A stretch of DNA of 64,000 nt from positions 62,001 to 126,000 of the forward strand of contig VXAY01002117.1 of the NCBI GenBank assembly GCA_013399855.1, read 5' to 3'. Under the pieces are notes generated by a model. That model saw nothing but the letters and a program-made list of their open reading frames with translations, was not told where the DNA came from and did no database searches. Position 1 is the first letter of the stretch. Each line of letters opens with the position of its first letter. This document shows positions 24,290-37,167 of the stretch, piece by piece. A program made the translations under genes and the position numbers. The DNA comes from Oxyruncus cristatus. Taxonomy: Eukaryota > Chordata > Aves > Passeriformes > Cotingidae.

Positions 24290-24645
24290 AGAAGAGATGT
24301 CCGAGAGGCGACCTCATTAACGTGTATAGCTAAAGGCAGGGTGCCAAGAGGATGGATCCCTTCTCTTCTAGGTGCTGGCGAGTAATAGGATAAGAGCCAA
24401 CTGGCAGAAACTGATGCACAAGAAGTTTCACCTGAACATGAGGAAGAACTTTAGTGTGCAACAGCCACACACTGAAACGGGTTGCCCAGAGAGGTTGCCA
24501 AGCTGCCACCACTGGAGATATTCCAGAACCATCTGGATGCAATCCTGTGTGTGCCATATGCTCTGAGATGGCCCTGCTGCAGCAGGGAGGTTGGACCAGA
24601 TGACCCACTGTGGTCCCTTCCAACCTGACCCATTCTGTAATCTTT
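24290..24645 (+). mobile_element. CR1 LINE, truncated 3' end, next to the CpG island
   Basis: Forward CR1 3' region in order: CGACCTCATTAACGTGTATA, CACCTGAACATGAGGAAGAA, GGTTGCCCAGAGAGGTTGC, CATCTGGATGCAATCCTGTG, AGGGAGGTTGGACCAGATGA and GGTCCCTTCCAACC. It belongs to the same subfamily as the inverted copies at 14.3 and 15.8 kb. Its 5' break lies about 50 bp from the edge of the GC-rich block. Confidence 0.92.
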
Positions 24646-26904
24646 GTGAATAATCGTAGCAAACAAGACTATAAAAACTTAACACAAGTTTTTCAGTAAT
24701 CAGTGTTTTAAAATACTACCTAAAAGCTTCAAATAAAGTACACAGACAGGGTTGCTAAGACAAAGCTATAAAGGAGCAATAAATAACTACCCACATAAAT
24801 TTAAACACAAGAATGCAGAGGTACAACCACGCACTGAGAACAACAACAACCAAAAAAAGGCAAATTTTCCATAAACAACTGTAATCTGGATTTACTATCA
24901 GTATTGGTGCCTTACACTGTCATCAGCATTTCCCTTAACCCAAACACATACCAGTTCTCATTTTTGTTAGCAATCTGTGCCACAAGTACTAGAAAATCAT
25001 AGTGTTCCCTCTCAAAATGGTTGCAGACCTCTTTTCCAGCTAGCACAGAAGAGACTTTCTTGGTCGTAGCACACCTCTACTTAAATTCCTACTCTCAGCC
25101 AGGAAACTAACTTCTTTCACCTTCAAACACTTGAGCCTTATAATTTTCAACCAAGGATTCACAAACTGCAGCATTGAAAATCATTCAATGTGCAATTTAT
25201 AATAAGAATGTATCCAACCCACCTGCAGGGCTGGCAGTGTTCCCTCATGGCAGGAAGGTGGGCTGGCAGAGAACCATCTCGGTGTGACAGTGATGCCCAA
25301 GGACACCTCACTGGGCAGTTTCTACTCTTATCAATTACAGTGGTTTCATTGAATGGACTCATCCACTGGCTGCAGAAAGCTGGGCATGAACTACATATTC
25401 AACATTGCGGTGGGGCCACAGGTTCAGAACTACCATTTCACTTGGAATTGTGTCTTCAAAACTATTCAGATCTTCAGTACATACTGGTTTATTTTAAACA
25501 ACATAACTTTGGATGTCCAGGCTTGTATTTGTGTTGTGAGAGTGCTCTTTATAATAGTGCTGACATTTATCTGCACCCTGAGCTGTATGAATTTTGCCTG
25601 GGAGTTTTGGAAACGATTCTGAAGTTCAAGAGAACGGTGGATTATATTCATAAAACAAGGGTGCCACTGACCTTTCCGCACAACAGAATAGATGTGAATC
25701 ATGGACCTGAGACTCATCTAAAGGAACACAGTGGAAACACATAGGATGAAAGGCTCTAAAGGCTTTACAAATTATATTTGGATGGGGGAGAGCAGGGAGA
25801 AAGAGAATGTGGGAAAAAGAAGAATGAAAAAGGATCCTGCTGTTTAGCTCATGCATAAACTGTATGTGCTCAGCCAAAGGTCACTCCTTTTATTTTCTCA
25901 TTAATTTCAATGACAGTAAATGGTATATGAAGAACAATCTAAAAATAAGAACAGCCAGAAATAGCTTAGGTTTTTGTGTGACAGTATAGCAGGAAGACAA
26001 ACCTGAACTGAAACTTCATTCCAGATTTTTACTTTTGGCTTTTGAAAAAGTAGTGATTTTTAAGTTAATTATTTATGATGAACTGTAAATCTATTTAGAA
26101 AAGTTAAACAAAAATTAAGTGGTCTTCATGTATTTTTCAATAAAGTTTTTATACTCTGTCTACACTGAAATTAATCCCCAAGGTTGGTTTTGTTTTGTTT
26201 TTTTTTTCATCTACCACTGTTGGGAGAAATGGTATATTTGTACAGTTTTGAGGGGGGAGTTTTCTGGGTACTAAACACAAGTGAGAAAACCACTAAGTAG
26301 GAGACTGAGTTGTAAACAGAGAAGGAATAATAGCTTTGGGAAGCCTTCAGGTACATGCAAAAACTGGCACAAGGAATTGCCATCTGCAGCAACTGAAAGT
26401 AGAGGCTGGAATGGGAACATAGAAGGGAACACGTATATTCTGCAGCGAGTGTCATGAATAGCTGCTTCAAACAAATCTTCAGGGAACAGGAGCCCTTCAT
26501 ACAGAGACTGATGCAACACCTGCCAACTTTTTTTCTAGGGAATAAAGGGCCAATATCTAGAAGCTGATCTTCAGACAAGGTGACACAGATTCTACAGCAG
26601 CACTGTGAAGGAGTTTTAGCATTACTCCACCAGATTTTTAATTTTTGTAGCAAATGTGCAAATCTGCATTGACTTGCAGTATGGATGCTGAGCTTACAGT
26701 TTCAAAAAGAGGACACCAGCTGCCCAGAGTTTAGTTCTCATCTTCCATTTATGCCAAGTAGCAGTATGAACCTTACGGTCAACACACATTGCAGTGGTTC
26801 AGTTTCTCTGTAGAGGACAGTAATTGATAAAGGTAAAATGATAATCAAAAACAATTAAGCATCCCAGCTAGAACACTTGGGCTATATTAGAAGTGAGATG
26901 GCCT
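24646..26904. other. Non-coding stretch, nothing recognised
   Basis: The longest clean open frame in the window (184 codons, plus, 25190-25744) lies here, overlapped by an 89-codon frame in another phase and by antisense frames. It has no recognisable motif, and the overlap in several frames argues against a true coding exon. Confidence 0.4.
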
Positions 26905-27110
26905 GGTCAGAGCACCAGCTTTGGATTTTGCATTAAATCCTCAGCTCATATTTTCCTACACAACCATGGTCATATTTCTGATGTGACCCCAGACAACTCG
27001 TTTAATTTCTATGGGTCTCAGTTTTCCATCTGCAAAAGAAGAAAGGAATTTCCAGACCTCAGTGTACATGACAATTATGAGACACTCCAGGTGTAGCTGT
27101 ACAATGTAGC
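26905..27110 (+). mobile_element. MIR-like SINE fossil
   Basis: Contains the ordered MIR core and 3' landmarks: a CAGAGCACCAGCTTTGGATT-like stretch (MIR: AAGAGCACGGACTCTGGAG), TGATGTGACCCCAGACAACT (MIR: TGTGTGACCTTGGGCAAGT), and GGGTCTCAGTTTTCCATCTG followed by CAAAA (MIR: CTCAGTTTCCTCATCTGTAAAA). Strong divergence is expected for this very old family in a bird. Borders are approximate. Confidence 0.55.
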
Positions 27111-29914
27111 AACTTTGGCAGTAAAGATGCCTTTGTGATTTCCTGCTCTCCTGCAACCTCCCTGACTCCATTCTGGCACTGTAATCTGTTATCCCATTCA
27201 GTTTATGAAACTTACCCATGGACTAGACCCACTGAAATAACCTGGGCTAAACAGACCACGCCACTCTCTCCTTTTTTTTTAAAGATTTTTGTACTGAGAT
27301 CCAGTTGATACTGAAGCTCCAGCAGCTGGCAACCTGTCATGATAAGGACCTTGAAAACTGACATGTCACACTTGAACACCAGATAACGAGCTGTAGTAAT
27401 ACAGAGGGATGCCAGAACACAACGTTTGTAAATTGATTGTTTCTGAAGGGGAAGAACACCCCTCACACATGATATTGGTTTGTATCTTGTCCCACTTGAC
27501 TACTGTTGGGGCTAGGGATGGAACAGGAGCCAACTGAACGCAAAGGTAAAAAAATATATCCCTATGAAATAGTTCTATTTCTTCACTTCTTCAAACACCT
27601 ACTGCTCCCACAAGATTGACAGACTCCAACACTCCAGTTGCATCTGTAATACCACATCTTTTTGGACTGCTTCTTGGCAATCAGTTTCCAAGTACTACCT
27701 GAAGCAGGTCACTGCCATTTTTCCTGGCTTATAGATAAGAGACGAAGCATAGAAATAAATGGTGCAGACAACTTCCTACTTCTTCAGCTGCGACATGGGC
27801 CTTCCAAGTCCTGCCCAAGGAACTAACTAAAAAGATTCATCTGCTATTCAGTAAGGTCTATTGCCTCTCCAAAGGGACTGTGTTCCATGTGCAGCAAAAG
27901 GACTGGAGAGTTGTCTGGAAGGGAGCCGAGGTGTGTCTCTCCAAAAACGTATTTGTGTGTTGGTTTCAATACCAGGATCAGTGATTAAAAGTTTGTTAAC
28001 TGGCAACAAATTAAATCAGTTGAAATTCCCCCGGCAGAAAACTGTTTCTGGCTCGCAACAAGGGAAAATTGATTCAACGCAAAAATTTGGAAATAAACTG
28101 GTACAGTCACAGTGGTCTGGCAAGAGATCTGAGAGTGAAGATACAGAAAACAGCAAATTACGTAGCTTATGTTCTACAGCATTGCTAATCTAGGGCATAA
28201 ATGTAACAAGGGGCTTTTAAGCCAGGAGAAGGGCTGATAATAACATTTTATCCTGGCTTTTGTTAACAGCAGTTAAAAACTGCAACGTTAACGGAAAGAA
28301 GTTCAAAGAGAGGCACCAGAAGTGATTAACAGGGATATGTCTTCAGGAGATAGATGTTTACATGCTCGGCTTAGGAGAAAGCAGCCAAGCAAAGAAAAAA
28401 CAGAAGGTCCTTTCAAGGGCCCTGTGTGGAGTCCTAAAGAGCATTATATAGAGTATCAACAAGGAAAGAAGAAAAAGAAAATTCATGATAACTATAAAAA
28501 GTTCTGACAGTCACAATGGACCAAAACCCTAGAGAGGCTGGGTTTCTACATGTTATCAGTACAAAGTTGTATTCAACACTCAGAAAAATTTTAGAAATAG
28601 AAAAGCCTCTCCATTTGCAAGGCAAAAAAAAAAAAAAATTAAGGAAGGCAGCTTTTTTGCTTTCAAAGCAGGTCAAATTCAGAAAGGATAATTCACAACC
28701 CACACATAAGTCAATGGCCATTATGTTTGCTCAGACAAGACCTGAATTTGATTAAATAGTTATGAGCATGCAGACTATATAATATATAAAAATCCGTTTT
28801 GCAATGAGATTATTTATATTAAAGATAAGTTCAACTGCTTCTCAGAGATCTCATATTTAGTTAAAAATGTGAAGTCCTCAAATGACTGTGACAGTCAAAG
28901 TGCAATATTCTAAGAAATATTTTTGGTTTTACTTTTTTGTTTGTTTGTTTGTTTTTTAAGATTGGCAAAGAGGCTGGTTAAAACCTTCACAGAAACATGC
29001 AGCTGAAAAAAAGAAACCCGAGCGTTATCTGATTCCAGAAGCAGTGCAGCCGTATCTTGTAGTGTCTAATGTTTCAGAGTGAGTGGACTTGAGCAGGGTG
29101 GTAAACACTCAAGAATGACTGAAGTTCGAAAACAAACAAAAAGAAGCCTTGAGCTCACTCTTGTAGCAAATGGGAAAGAAGTGAGGGAAAGCTTGGCAAA
29201 AATCAGCATAATAGTAGGCTTATTGTTGAATCTGAAAGCTTCATTTTCCAACAGTGTCCCTTTTCTGGGAAGCTGCACAACCACTCTGAAAGCGCTTTCT
29301 ATAGAGATGATAAATCTATGGTGCAGATTTATGCACATTCAGATTAAGTCAGGAAATCAGTAATGAAAAGGATAATTAAATAGAGAGACAAAAACCTAGA
29401 AGAAAAATTACCGAAAGCCCCCCAAAACAAACACAGCTAACAATGCAGCATGATATATCAGGTCCTGGGATTCTGACTCTGACTTTGGCAGCCATTCTTG
29501 CCTGAGCAACACACAGGGTGAACAACCGCATCCTCTTCCTCACTGTGGTTCCCAGGACTCCAGAGAAGGGCACTCTGCATAGCAGCAGATTCTGGGCTGT
29601 AACAGAGTGTGTGAGCAAGATGAGGCTTGATATCTTTGGTCCTCGCTCTGTTTCTTTTTGCACAAGCTCTTAACTCATTAGTGGGTGGAAAGGCACAGGA
29701 AGAAAAAATATTCTATGCTTATATACGGAACTGTTTGAGACCACAGCCTTCTTGCTCCTGAGGGAGCATTCGAAAAGAGGGGAAAGATACAGAGACAGCT
29801 TTCTGTGACATCAGCCAAACTCAAAAAAAGGAAAAAAAAAAAAGGCTGTGGTTGGCTGGAAAGTTCTTGAAATGGTTTGCAGTCCCATGATGTTAAAGCT
29901 GGGTTAATGCTCAC
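27111..29914. other. Non-coding stretch, nothing firm
   Basis: A GTTT-type simple repeat lies at about 28932-28955 and an A-run at 28625-28639. A minus-strand splice-like pair (acceptor TCTTATCTATAAGCCAG, donor TTCAG|GTAGTACT) encloses about 25 bases near 27700, but its phase does not fit the exon candidate upstream. Confidence 0.35.
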
Positions 29915-30660
29915 CTTTTTGAGGACTTCCACCATGCACTCAGGGTGCTGGTGTGCACTCAGCACTAAAGAAACAGCCAAAGAGGTATCTCCGTTAGCAG
30001 CAGTGGTAGACTCCTGCTCTGTGGTTGGACTAGACCCTGGGCTAAAGAGGCTGGTCTCACTTTTTAGCTTCATGCATCCAACTTGAGTGCCTAAGGCAGC
30101 AGCCTCCATGCCTGGGCTGTCAGGGAAGCTGTAGATGTCGGTGCCCCTCTGACTCTGCAAGAGCCTTCAGCCCCATAATCACCAGAGCTGGGTGCCTGAA
30201 ATTAAACTGTGAAGAACCCCAGTGCAGGGATGACCTTAACGGTGACACTGTTACTTGAGTTACTTTACTGCAGCGCTTGCCTGTAAGTAAAACAACCCTC
30301 AGTAACCCAGAGGCAACTCTGCCATTGTCTGACTCCAGCAGTTTTACTGCTTTATGTTCTGAAAGCGTTTGGTCCATCCCAAAAACCTCAGCAACAAAAG
30401 AGCAGGGGGTAGCACTAGTACCTTGCTGTCCTCTGGCTGGACTTGATACTGCGAGCAGAAAACCTGAGGGTTCATAAGCTAAATGAGAGCTTTTGGACAT
30501 TACAGTCTCCATTCCATAACCAATGGTCTCATCTTTTCAGGCACAAGTAAGGGAGGTGCTGTGAGAACTGGCTCTTGTGACACAGAGGTCACTTTTTCCC
30601 TTCTGACTTTAAAAGATGTACAGCCAACTTAGAGTGTTGATGGTAAAGCAAACACAGTGA
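29915..30660 (-). pseudogene. Large candidate exon with broken reading frame
   Basis: On the minus strand an excellent acceptor (GCTAAATTTTTTTCAG) opens a 746-base segment that ends at a consensus donor, CTCAAAAAG|GTGAGC. The translation is Ser/Thr/Pro/Glu-rich and protein-like in pieces: VTSVSQEPVLTAPPLLVPE, then SHLAYEPSGFLLAVSSPARG, then TDIYSFPDSPGMEAAALG and SAHQHPECMVEVLKK at the donor. These pieces lie in different frames. The shifts fall at an A-run near 30530 (one base too few) and a G-run near 30146 (one too many). In the phase set by the candidate exon at 31.6 kb there is also a TAA close to the start. Either a decaying exon, an assembly with homopolymer errors, or chance. Local GC is higher than the flanks. 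I do not recognise the protein. Confidence 0.35.
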
Positions 30661-31598
30661 CTGAAAAAAATTTAGCAAAAAAGCCCTTTTCTTTTGGATG
30701 ACTGTAACGCTAAAGCATGCAAACTTAGTACTGTGTCATAGTCCAGTGTGCAAACTTCTCCAGCTTTGAAGATGTGGTGTAGAAATGCTGCAACTCTGTG
30801 AGAATCTTTAATTTGGCACCATAACTTTTTAATTAATTAATTTATTTACTTACTAAAACTTGTCCCACTTCTCTAAAGTGGATTCAGTCCTAAGTGTCTG
30901 ATTAGTCTCACAGGGGAGCTAAAGGACAGATGCAGATGAAAAAAATTGACATCTAAAAGATGTGGATCTGCTTCCAAGTTCTACAGTACAAAATGACCTA
31001 TAGTAGAAACTATTTATAATCCTTTCTCCCCCATCAGTGGACAGAAAAAAAAAAAAAAAAAGCTACTTCAGCCCTTGCCCTCCTCTCCCTTCTGCTAACA
31101 GGAATAATTTACAACAACTGGAAATTTTTTGATAGGGGCTGGGCTAGTTTGTAGGTGACAGTTTCCTTTCTGCTGTTAATACACCAGGCTCAATTTAAAC
31201 AAAACCCCAAAATCATGAGGTAAAAACCACTGTATCATTTATTAATCACATAGATCAAGACAACTTCCCCTAAATACTCAATCTGATAACAAAGTATTCC
31301 CCTGCCATTTGGAGATGTATGGGAGTTTAACTGACACCTACATTTGGTGTAAGGAACAAATGTATGTAACAGAGAGCGATGCAAAGTAGGGACCACGCTC
31401 AAGGACTGGCTTTGCATATGGACATTACTCTGGTCTCCTTCACATCAAAAAGTCATCTGCACAAAATAATCCTAGCCAGAAGGAAAAACAGAAGAGCAAA
31501 AATATTCAGTCCTTTGAAGTGTGGTTTCAAGATCAACATGAAACTTATCTGAGAAGTAATGTAAATAACAAAAGTGGCACATGTAAATTATGATTTAC

Positions 31599-31701
31599 CT
31601 ACTGAACTCAGGAGTTCGGAAGTTGAGATTGTTGTTGAAACAGTGACGTCTGACAGTGTCTGAAAAAAGGGTTGGCCAACAGGCAGAAGCATATAATCAA
31701 G
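31599..31701 (-). CDS. Candidate coding exon, gene unknown
   Basis: Acceptor TGTTGGGTTTTTCCAG, 103 bases, then donor CAGTAG|GTAAATC, all on the minus strand. One frame is open throughout, starting in phase 0 and leaving one base. It begins LDYMLLPVGQPFFQ and ends TVSTTISTSELLSSV. A second acceptor, CCAACCCTTTTTTCAG, lies inside at 31659/31660 and would give a shorter form in the same frame. The peptide has normal protein composition, unlike most chance frames nearby. I cannot assign a family. It is the cleanest member of the 3' part of the proposed minus-strand gene. Confidence 0.38.
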
Positions 31702-32165
31702 CTGGAAAAACCCAACAAATGTAAGTATTACATCCTTAGTGTTATTAGACAGCACACATGGAATTAAAGGACTAAAACACAGATAATAATTACAGAAGAA
31801 ACTAAAGGTATCAAAAAAACAAGGGTGAAAAAGGTTTGATCAATCAGCAGTGTGCTTTAGAAGTACAATGATCATAGCAGAAAATAGGGCAGCAGTGAAT
31901 CAGAAATTACCAAGGTAACTTAAGGTTTAATGCGGAATGATGCCAAGCATAGATTTTGGGTTGTCTCTGAAAAGACTGAAGGGAAGCTCAACATTGTAGA
32001 ATCCAAAATCCTCAAAAGCAAAAGGAAAGTGTCCCCATGGCTCTGCACCAGGGAAGCAGCACCTGCATTCAGCAAGGAGAGTGTCCCAGCTCAGAAAGTG
32101 CCTCACCCATGGCTGCACAGGTAGGATGTGTGAGGACTGAACACAGCCCTCCACCAGGAGCCTAC

Positions 32166-32190
32166 CTTATAGTAGCTGTTGGAAGTTATC
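32166..32190 (-). pseudogene. Candidate 25-bp microexon
   Basis: Minus-strand acceptor CAGATTTAATTTTAG and donor TATAAG|GTAGGC flank 25 bases. Read from phase 0 it gives DNFQQLL then a stop (TAA). Removing one T of TATAAG would give DNFQQLLK and join in frame to LDYML of the next exon. In the other open frame it reads ITSNSYYK, which also joins LDYML but does not fit the exon upstream. The segment is short and could easily be chance. Confidence 0.2.
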
Positions 32191-34561
32191 CTAAAATTAA
32201 ATCTGCTTAAAACAACACTGGCTAAAACAAGAAAAAAATCCATCTAAATGCAGTTACTTGACTTAATGCACAAACACAGCCTGCTACTTTCAAAGACCAG
32301 AAAGGACAGCTCATGGACTAAGAAGAGACAGAAGTGACATTTGAAAAAAAAGAAGACAAAACTGAAAAAGAGACATGTATGTATGTATATACACTGTATA
32401 AAAAATGCCCCAACTTTGGGGTCATCCTTTGTACAAGTGCCCTACTGCATGTAAAGAAAGTCAGACAATACTTCTGTAGTCATACTTCCCAAGTCTTCTA
32501 GAACCCATTTGTGACCCAATTTATTATACAAGAATACAATACCTTATTAATTAAAATCCTTAGTCTGGCTTCAAATTTTTATGAGAAAGATGGTTTGCCA
32601 GAGTACTTCTCCCTGAAGGATCCATAAGGAGTTAACTCACACACAGATGCATGTTGTTACTTATCAGCACTTCACTGCCATTACCATGACAGCAAGGCAA
32701 AGACCATTTTGTTCTGCCCCATTCTTTCCTCAGCAGAACTGACGGCTGAGTTCCAAATTCAGAATCTTAACAGAAATTAATGTTTGAGGCCAGATTTTGC
32801 ATTGTGTTCTAAAAGCTCAATCTGATATGAAGTTTAATGAAAAGGTGGAACAAAAGGCTGTCCTTTTGTAAGACTAACTGAACATTAAGAGGCTGATTAT
32901 GCTGTTTGCAGTACAACATTCACACATACACAGAAATCAAACAAAACTCAGAACAAATATTTTGCTCGGGTAAATGTGCCAAAAACCCCTGATGTGGATC
33001 TTCTTTTATTGCTCACAGAAAAGCACAGGGATCAGCACGCTGCTGTTGCCTACAGGACACATATGACTGACAAGAAGGCACATGGTACAGTGAAATGACA
33101 GTGGGTTCACCAGGAAAGTGTGTAGAACTGTAAGTGGAGAGCACCAAAGGAGTAGTCAACATCATGTAACATGCCAGCCATCATTATACCTCACATCTGC
33201 ATATCCAATAGGTTATCAATATTAATAGGACAACTGGTGTAGGAGGAGGCTGCTGGGGCATCAGAATGGCATTTTCTGATTTACTCTGACACTTCAGACC
33301 ATGTCTAAAGAATAAAAAACAGAGGGAGGGAATGCCACAGACAGATAACCTAAGGAGTATGACCACTTCTGAGCTGGCTCTTTATCTGGTGCTATGCAGG
33401 TCATATAATCAAGCAGTGACTCTCACATTAAAAAATCCTCCAGCAATCCCATTCACCAAAGCTGCATTAATAAAACTACTGGTATGAGTTCTCCCATCAT
33501 TCCTGGGTAGAAGCAATGAGGAGGAGATAGAGAAGTCAGGAGAGCAAGGCTTAGTGAAACAGAATACTAGCACAAACAGGCTGAAAAACAACTCGAAATG
33601 AAGGTGGAAAAGACGGAGATGATGCAGGGGGAGAAGAAGGCAACAAGTCTTATTCTCCTGCACAAGAGGCTCAGTGCGTGTGTGTGTACGGACATCGTGA
33701 AAGATCCATCTGGTCTTCTCCACCCAACAGCGTAGTTTGCTTATTATGTAGGCCTTGGAAGACAGTTACCTGAACAACCTGTTCCCTCTTGTAAAACCTG
33801 TCATGTAATCCAAGTTTACCCCGCTGAGCTGACCACAAAATAACCAAGTACTTAGCTGTTTCCCCCATTATGTCACAAACATTATGTAAGCTGTGTTTTG
33901 TCTACAGCAAAGTAAGAGTTAATTTCCCCACAGGAACAGAGGTAGACAAAAAGAAATGGAGAAAGGAGATCGAGTGAAGCTGCAGGCTGCAACAGTTATG
34001 CCATTTGATTCCCAGCTTTAAATAAACCCTTTGAAGTAGAACAGGTTTTTTATGTTAAAAAAAGCTGCTTTTCAGTATGCATCATTGTTTATGGTCGCAA
34101 AAATTACACCACTTGAACTCTAAACTGGATGTTCAGTGTGGAAAAAAATAGTGGAAAATTTATGTGCAGACCTCCACCGTTCCCACAGCCCCCATGCCAC
34201 ATCCAACACCTATTGGCTGTAGTAGTGTTGAGTTACAGTAACAGCTGACATTGTTTTGCCGGCACAGTTCAAAAACTTTACCTTCATCTCTACAAACCAC
34301 GAGCTGAATGGTATAGCTCCACAATTGAAAAGTCTGAGTTAAACACAGAAAAAGAATTATGGGCCATCTTTGAGAACGTCACTAACTGAAAAGATCTTCA
34401 AGGGCCATGAAACAAAATATCCCATGTGAACAAATAAACGCTGAAACTGCTGAGCTGGGTTTCAAAGCACTCTCCTCTCTCCTACACCTCATTAAATTAG
34501 ACTATAAATATCAAGCAGAAGTGCAAATAACTTCCTAAATGGAGACTAAGTTTGCACTTAC
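32191..34561. other. Probable intron or intergenic, nothing recognised
   Basis: No repeat recognised apart from a short TATG-type run near 32378-32396. A minus-strand acceptor with a long pyrimidine tract (CATTGCTTCTACCCAG, near 33508) is followed by an open stretch, NDGRTHTSSFINAALVNG, but the donor there is unclear. Confidence 0.35.
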
Positions 34562-34626
34562 CTGAAGAAGTTTACCAATTTTCCCAATCAAATCCACACA
34601 AAAACCCTTTTGTTAAAAACAGAAAG
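34562..34626 (-). pseudogene. Candidate exon with frame break
   Basis: Minus strand: acceptor AAATCCTCTCCTTCAG, 65 bases, near-perfect donor CTTCAG|GTAAGTGC. The second half reads GFCVDLIGKIGKLLQ and ends exactly at the donor. The first half (FLFLTKG) is one frame away, the switch falling in a run of five T at about 34599-34604. As written, every single frame carries a stop. This is the pattern expected from a one-base insertion in a homopolymer, by mutation or sequencing error. Protein not recognised. Confidence 0.28.
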
Positions 34627-37167
34627 CTGAAGGAGAGGATTTATTAATTAAGTATTGCAAACTTGACTATGTGCAGTATCAAACCTTAAGCCCCAGAAGT
34701 ACTGAGCTGTAATGAAACCGGCTAGGAAGCAGTTTTTAATTTTAACTAAATTATGTAAAGGAACACCTGCATTTCGAAGAGCAAAGCCCCAAACAACAAA
34801 AAGCAATAAAGACAAGCCTATACATATTCTTCTAAAATGGCTCTTCAGAGCAAGAAAACACCAGACATACAATAAAATCTAATGTGGGACTTAAAGGTAC
34901 AGCTAAATGCAGTTCTGTTACTTGTTCCAGGGATACCAACAATTTGCTACATTCCCCTTACCAAAGTGTTGTGATTAAAGAGACACAAAGCTACACAGTG
35001 GTCAAGTGAGATGAGATGGTGGCAGTTAGCCAAATACGTGTTCAGAAAGATATAATTTGTTATGTTCAGCATTGATTACTATTGCAAAGCTGCTCTGGGA
35101 TCAAAATCCTGATTGTAATCCATCAAACCAATAACCACAGTGAGTCGAATGGATGAGCAATTGTGATGACAGAGCTGGCTGCAGGGATGGTGCTAAAAAT
35201 TAATATGTGAAGCTGCTATTAGGATGTAGAAAGCTTTAGAGGAAGGGGAAAGCGGCATGGTAATTGCTAATAACCACAACACAGGAATGACAAGAAGTTT
35301 TATATTTTAAATTTTTATTAAAAACACACCCAATCATGTCATGGTAATTTTTGAAGGCAAAATATTTATACCTGCTGCTCATAATCTCACAATTTAAACA
35401 AAATGTGTATCCATACACCTCTTCACCTGGTACGGGCAGAAAACCTTGGTGCTTTTCCTAGCCAGCTACACTCACAGGCCATGTTTGGGGGGTGCGGAGA
35501 GCCAGGAGAACAATCTGCATGGTGGACAATTCAAAATACATGGAATTGGCCTTCCCAAGTTGCCAGTAAGAATATCAGTGTCACACAAAACTGATTTTGC
35601 CTGGGCTACTGCTAGCTCCTTGTCTCTCTCTTGCCTACTAGAATGGGGTGTGAGAGAACTAAATGGACTGTCTGTGCAAAAAGCAATCAGGCACTTCTGC
35701 CTCCATGAAAGCAGGTTTGAGCTGACATTGAGAAAGACTGACCAAATCTTGCTTAACTTGCTCTGGTAAGTCATCTCAGAGAAGCCTTCAGTGTGACTGA
35801 AATCCAGCATCAGTATTCCCCAGTTTGGGTTTGTGCTTCCTATTTGCCTTTGTCATTTTGACCCTTCAACTCCAATCCGTGGGATCCTTGGCTCTAGTGT
35901 ATTTTTTCATCTAAATATAGCAGCTCTTCAGCCTTTTTGTCTCTCTGCTACAACCTTGGCTGCCTTTAATGGATCCTGTAGGAAATTAGACCTAGTTTGC
36001 ATTCTAATCATCTCTGGTGACTTATGCTTTTAATTAATCCTTAATATTCCTCCAGTCTCCATGGATGGTGCATTACAAAAACCAGTTTCTACGGGTCATT
36101 GTGGTGTCAAATTCGGGGGAAAAAATATCTCTCAAATGGTATGTATACAAGAAACATACACAATTTATCATTAAACGTTATGATTTTATTCTCTCCAGAT
36201 GGAGTAGCAGACATGTTAATATATTTTTCCAATTGAAAAAGTTCTATGGATTTATTATTCCATGGGGAGCAGGGGTCTGACAAGGCCCCTACTTGGATAC
36301 AACCTCTATGGGATTCTCGACATATTGTAAATCAATGGATCTGAGTAACCCCTCTCCAAAACCACTGTGGGGCTCTGACTGCCTTGCATGCAAAGATTTA
36401 ACAGGTTAATTGCCCAAATCATGCTCACTTCAATAGCCCCTTTGTGTTCAAGATCTGACCCACAGAAGAGCTCTGAAACTTTAGAGCACAACATAAGTGG
36501 TAAGTATTACTGGGTCACATTTTGAGGTTCAGAATCAGTTGTTCCTTAATGTTTATTCAGCAAAGTTCCATAAAAGTAGAGCACTGAATCCAAAATCCAG
36601 GAAGGACCTCCAAATTTCACCCATTATTAATCATTTGATGTATCAATTAAATGTAATGTTCTCTGACATCTTTTACTCTTGCCTGAGTATCACTCCAACT
36701 AAAAGATATTCAACTGTCACTGAGAAGGTGTGATTTATTGCTAGCCAACCTGCTCATCTGTTAGTTGAATGAACCAAGAAGTTTCTGTGAGAGTTCTTGA
36801 AACAATCTTTCCTTCCCGTTTTATTTATTGCCAGTTCCTGACTGTATTTAACAATAATTAGAATGATCACTCCAAAAATGAGGTCTGGAAAAACACATAG
36901 CCTAAGAATATTAACTGTGCATAAAATATCAACTTCTCTTAAGATATCAAGATGTTTTCCAATCTTACCAGACACATGGGACTGACATTAAGTACAACTC
37001 ACAAGTAGTTCAAAGCAGTGAGAGTTTTCTTCATAACAATAAGAGCAGTTCTCTCAGTATTTTACACCTCCTGGTAAATATATGGTTTATTAAAATATTG
37101 ATTCTCACTTTTTATTTGGAATAGAAGAATTAAAGAGATAAGCAGGGCAGTAACACTCTGAACTTAC
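34627..37167. other. Probable intron or intergenic, nothing recognised
   Basis: Overlapping open frames on both strands at 35440-35810 lack splice context. Nothing else supported. Confidence 0.35.

Noticed and set aside
25190..25744. 184-codon plus-strand open frame
   Set aside because: Longest clean frame, but no motif, no splice context, and other frames on both strands are also open. A rough estimate from stop frequency (about 6000 stops over six frames) gives several frames of 140 or more codons by chance in this window.
26207..26653. 148-codon minus-strand open frame
   Set aside because: Rich in Cys, Ser and Phe in a random-looking way; no motif, no flanking splice sites.
28932..28955. 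GTTT simple repeat and other homopolymer runs (31047, 43628)
   Set aside because: Ordinary low-complexity sequence of vertebrate introns, not informative.
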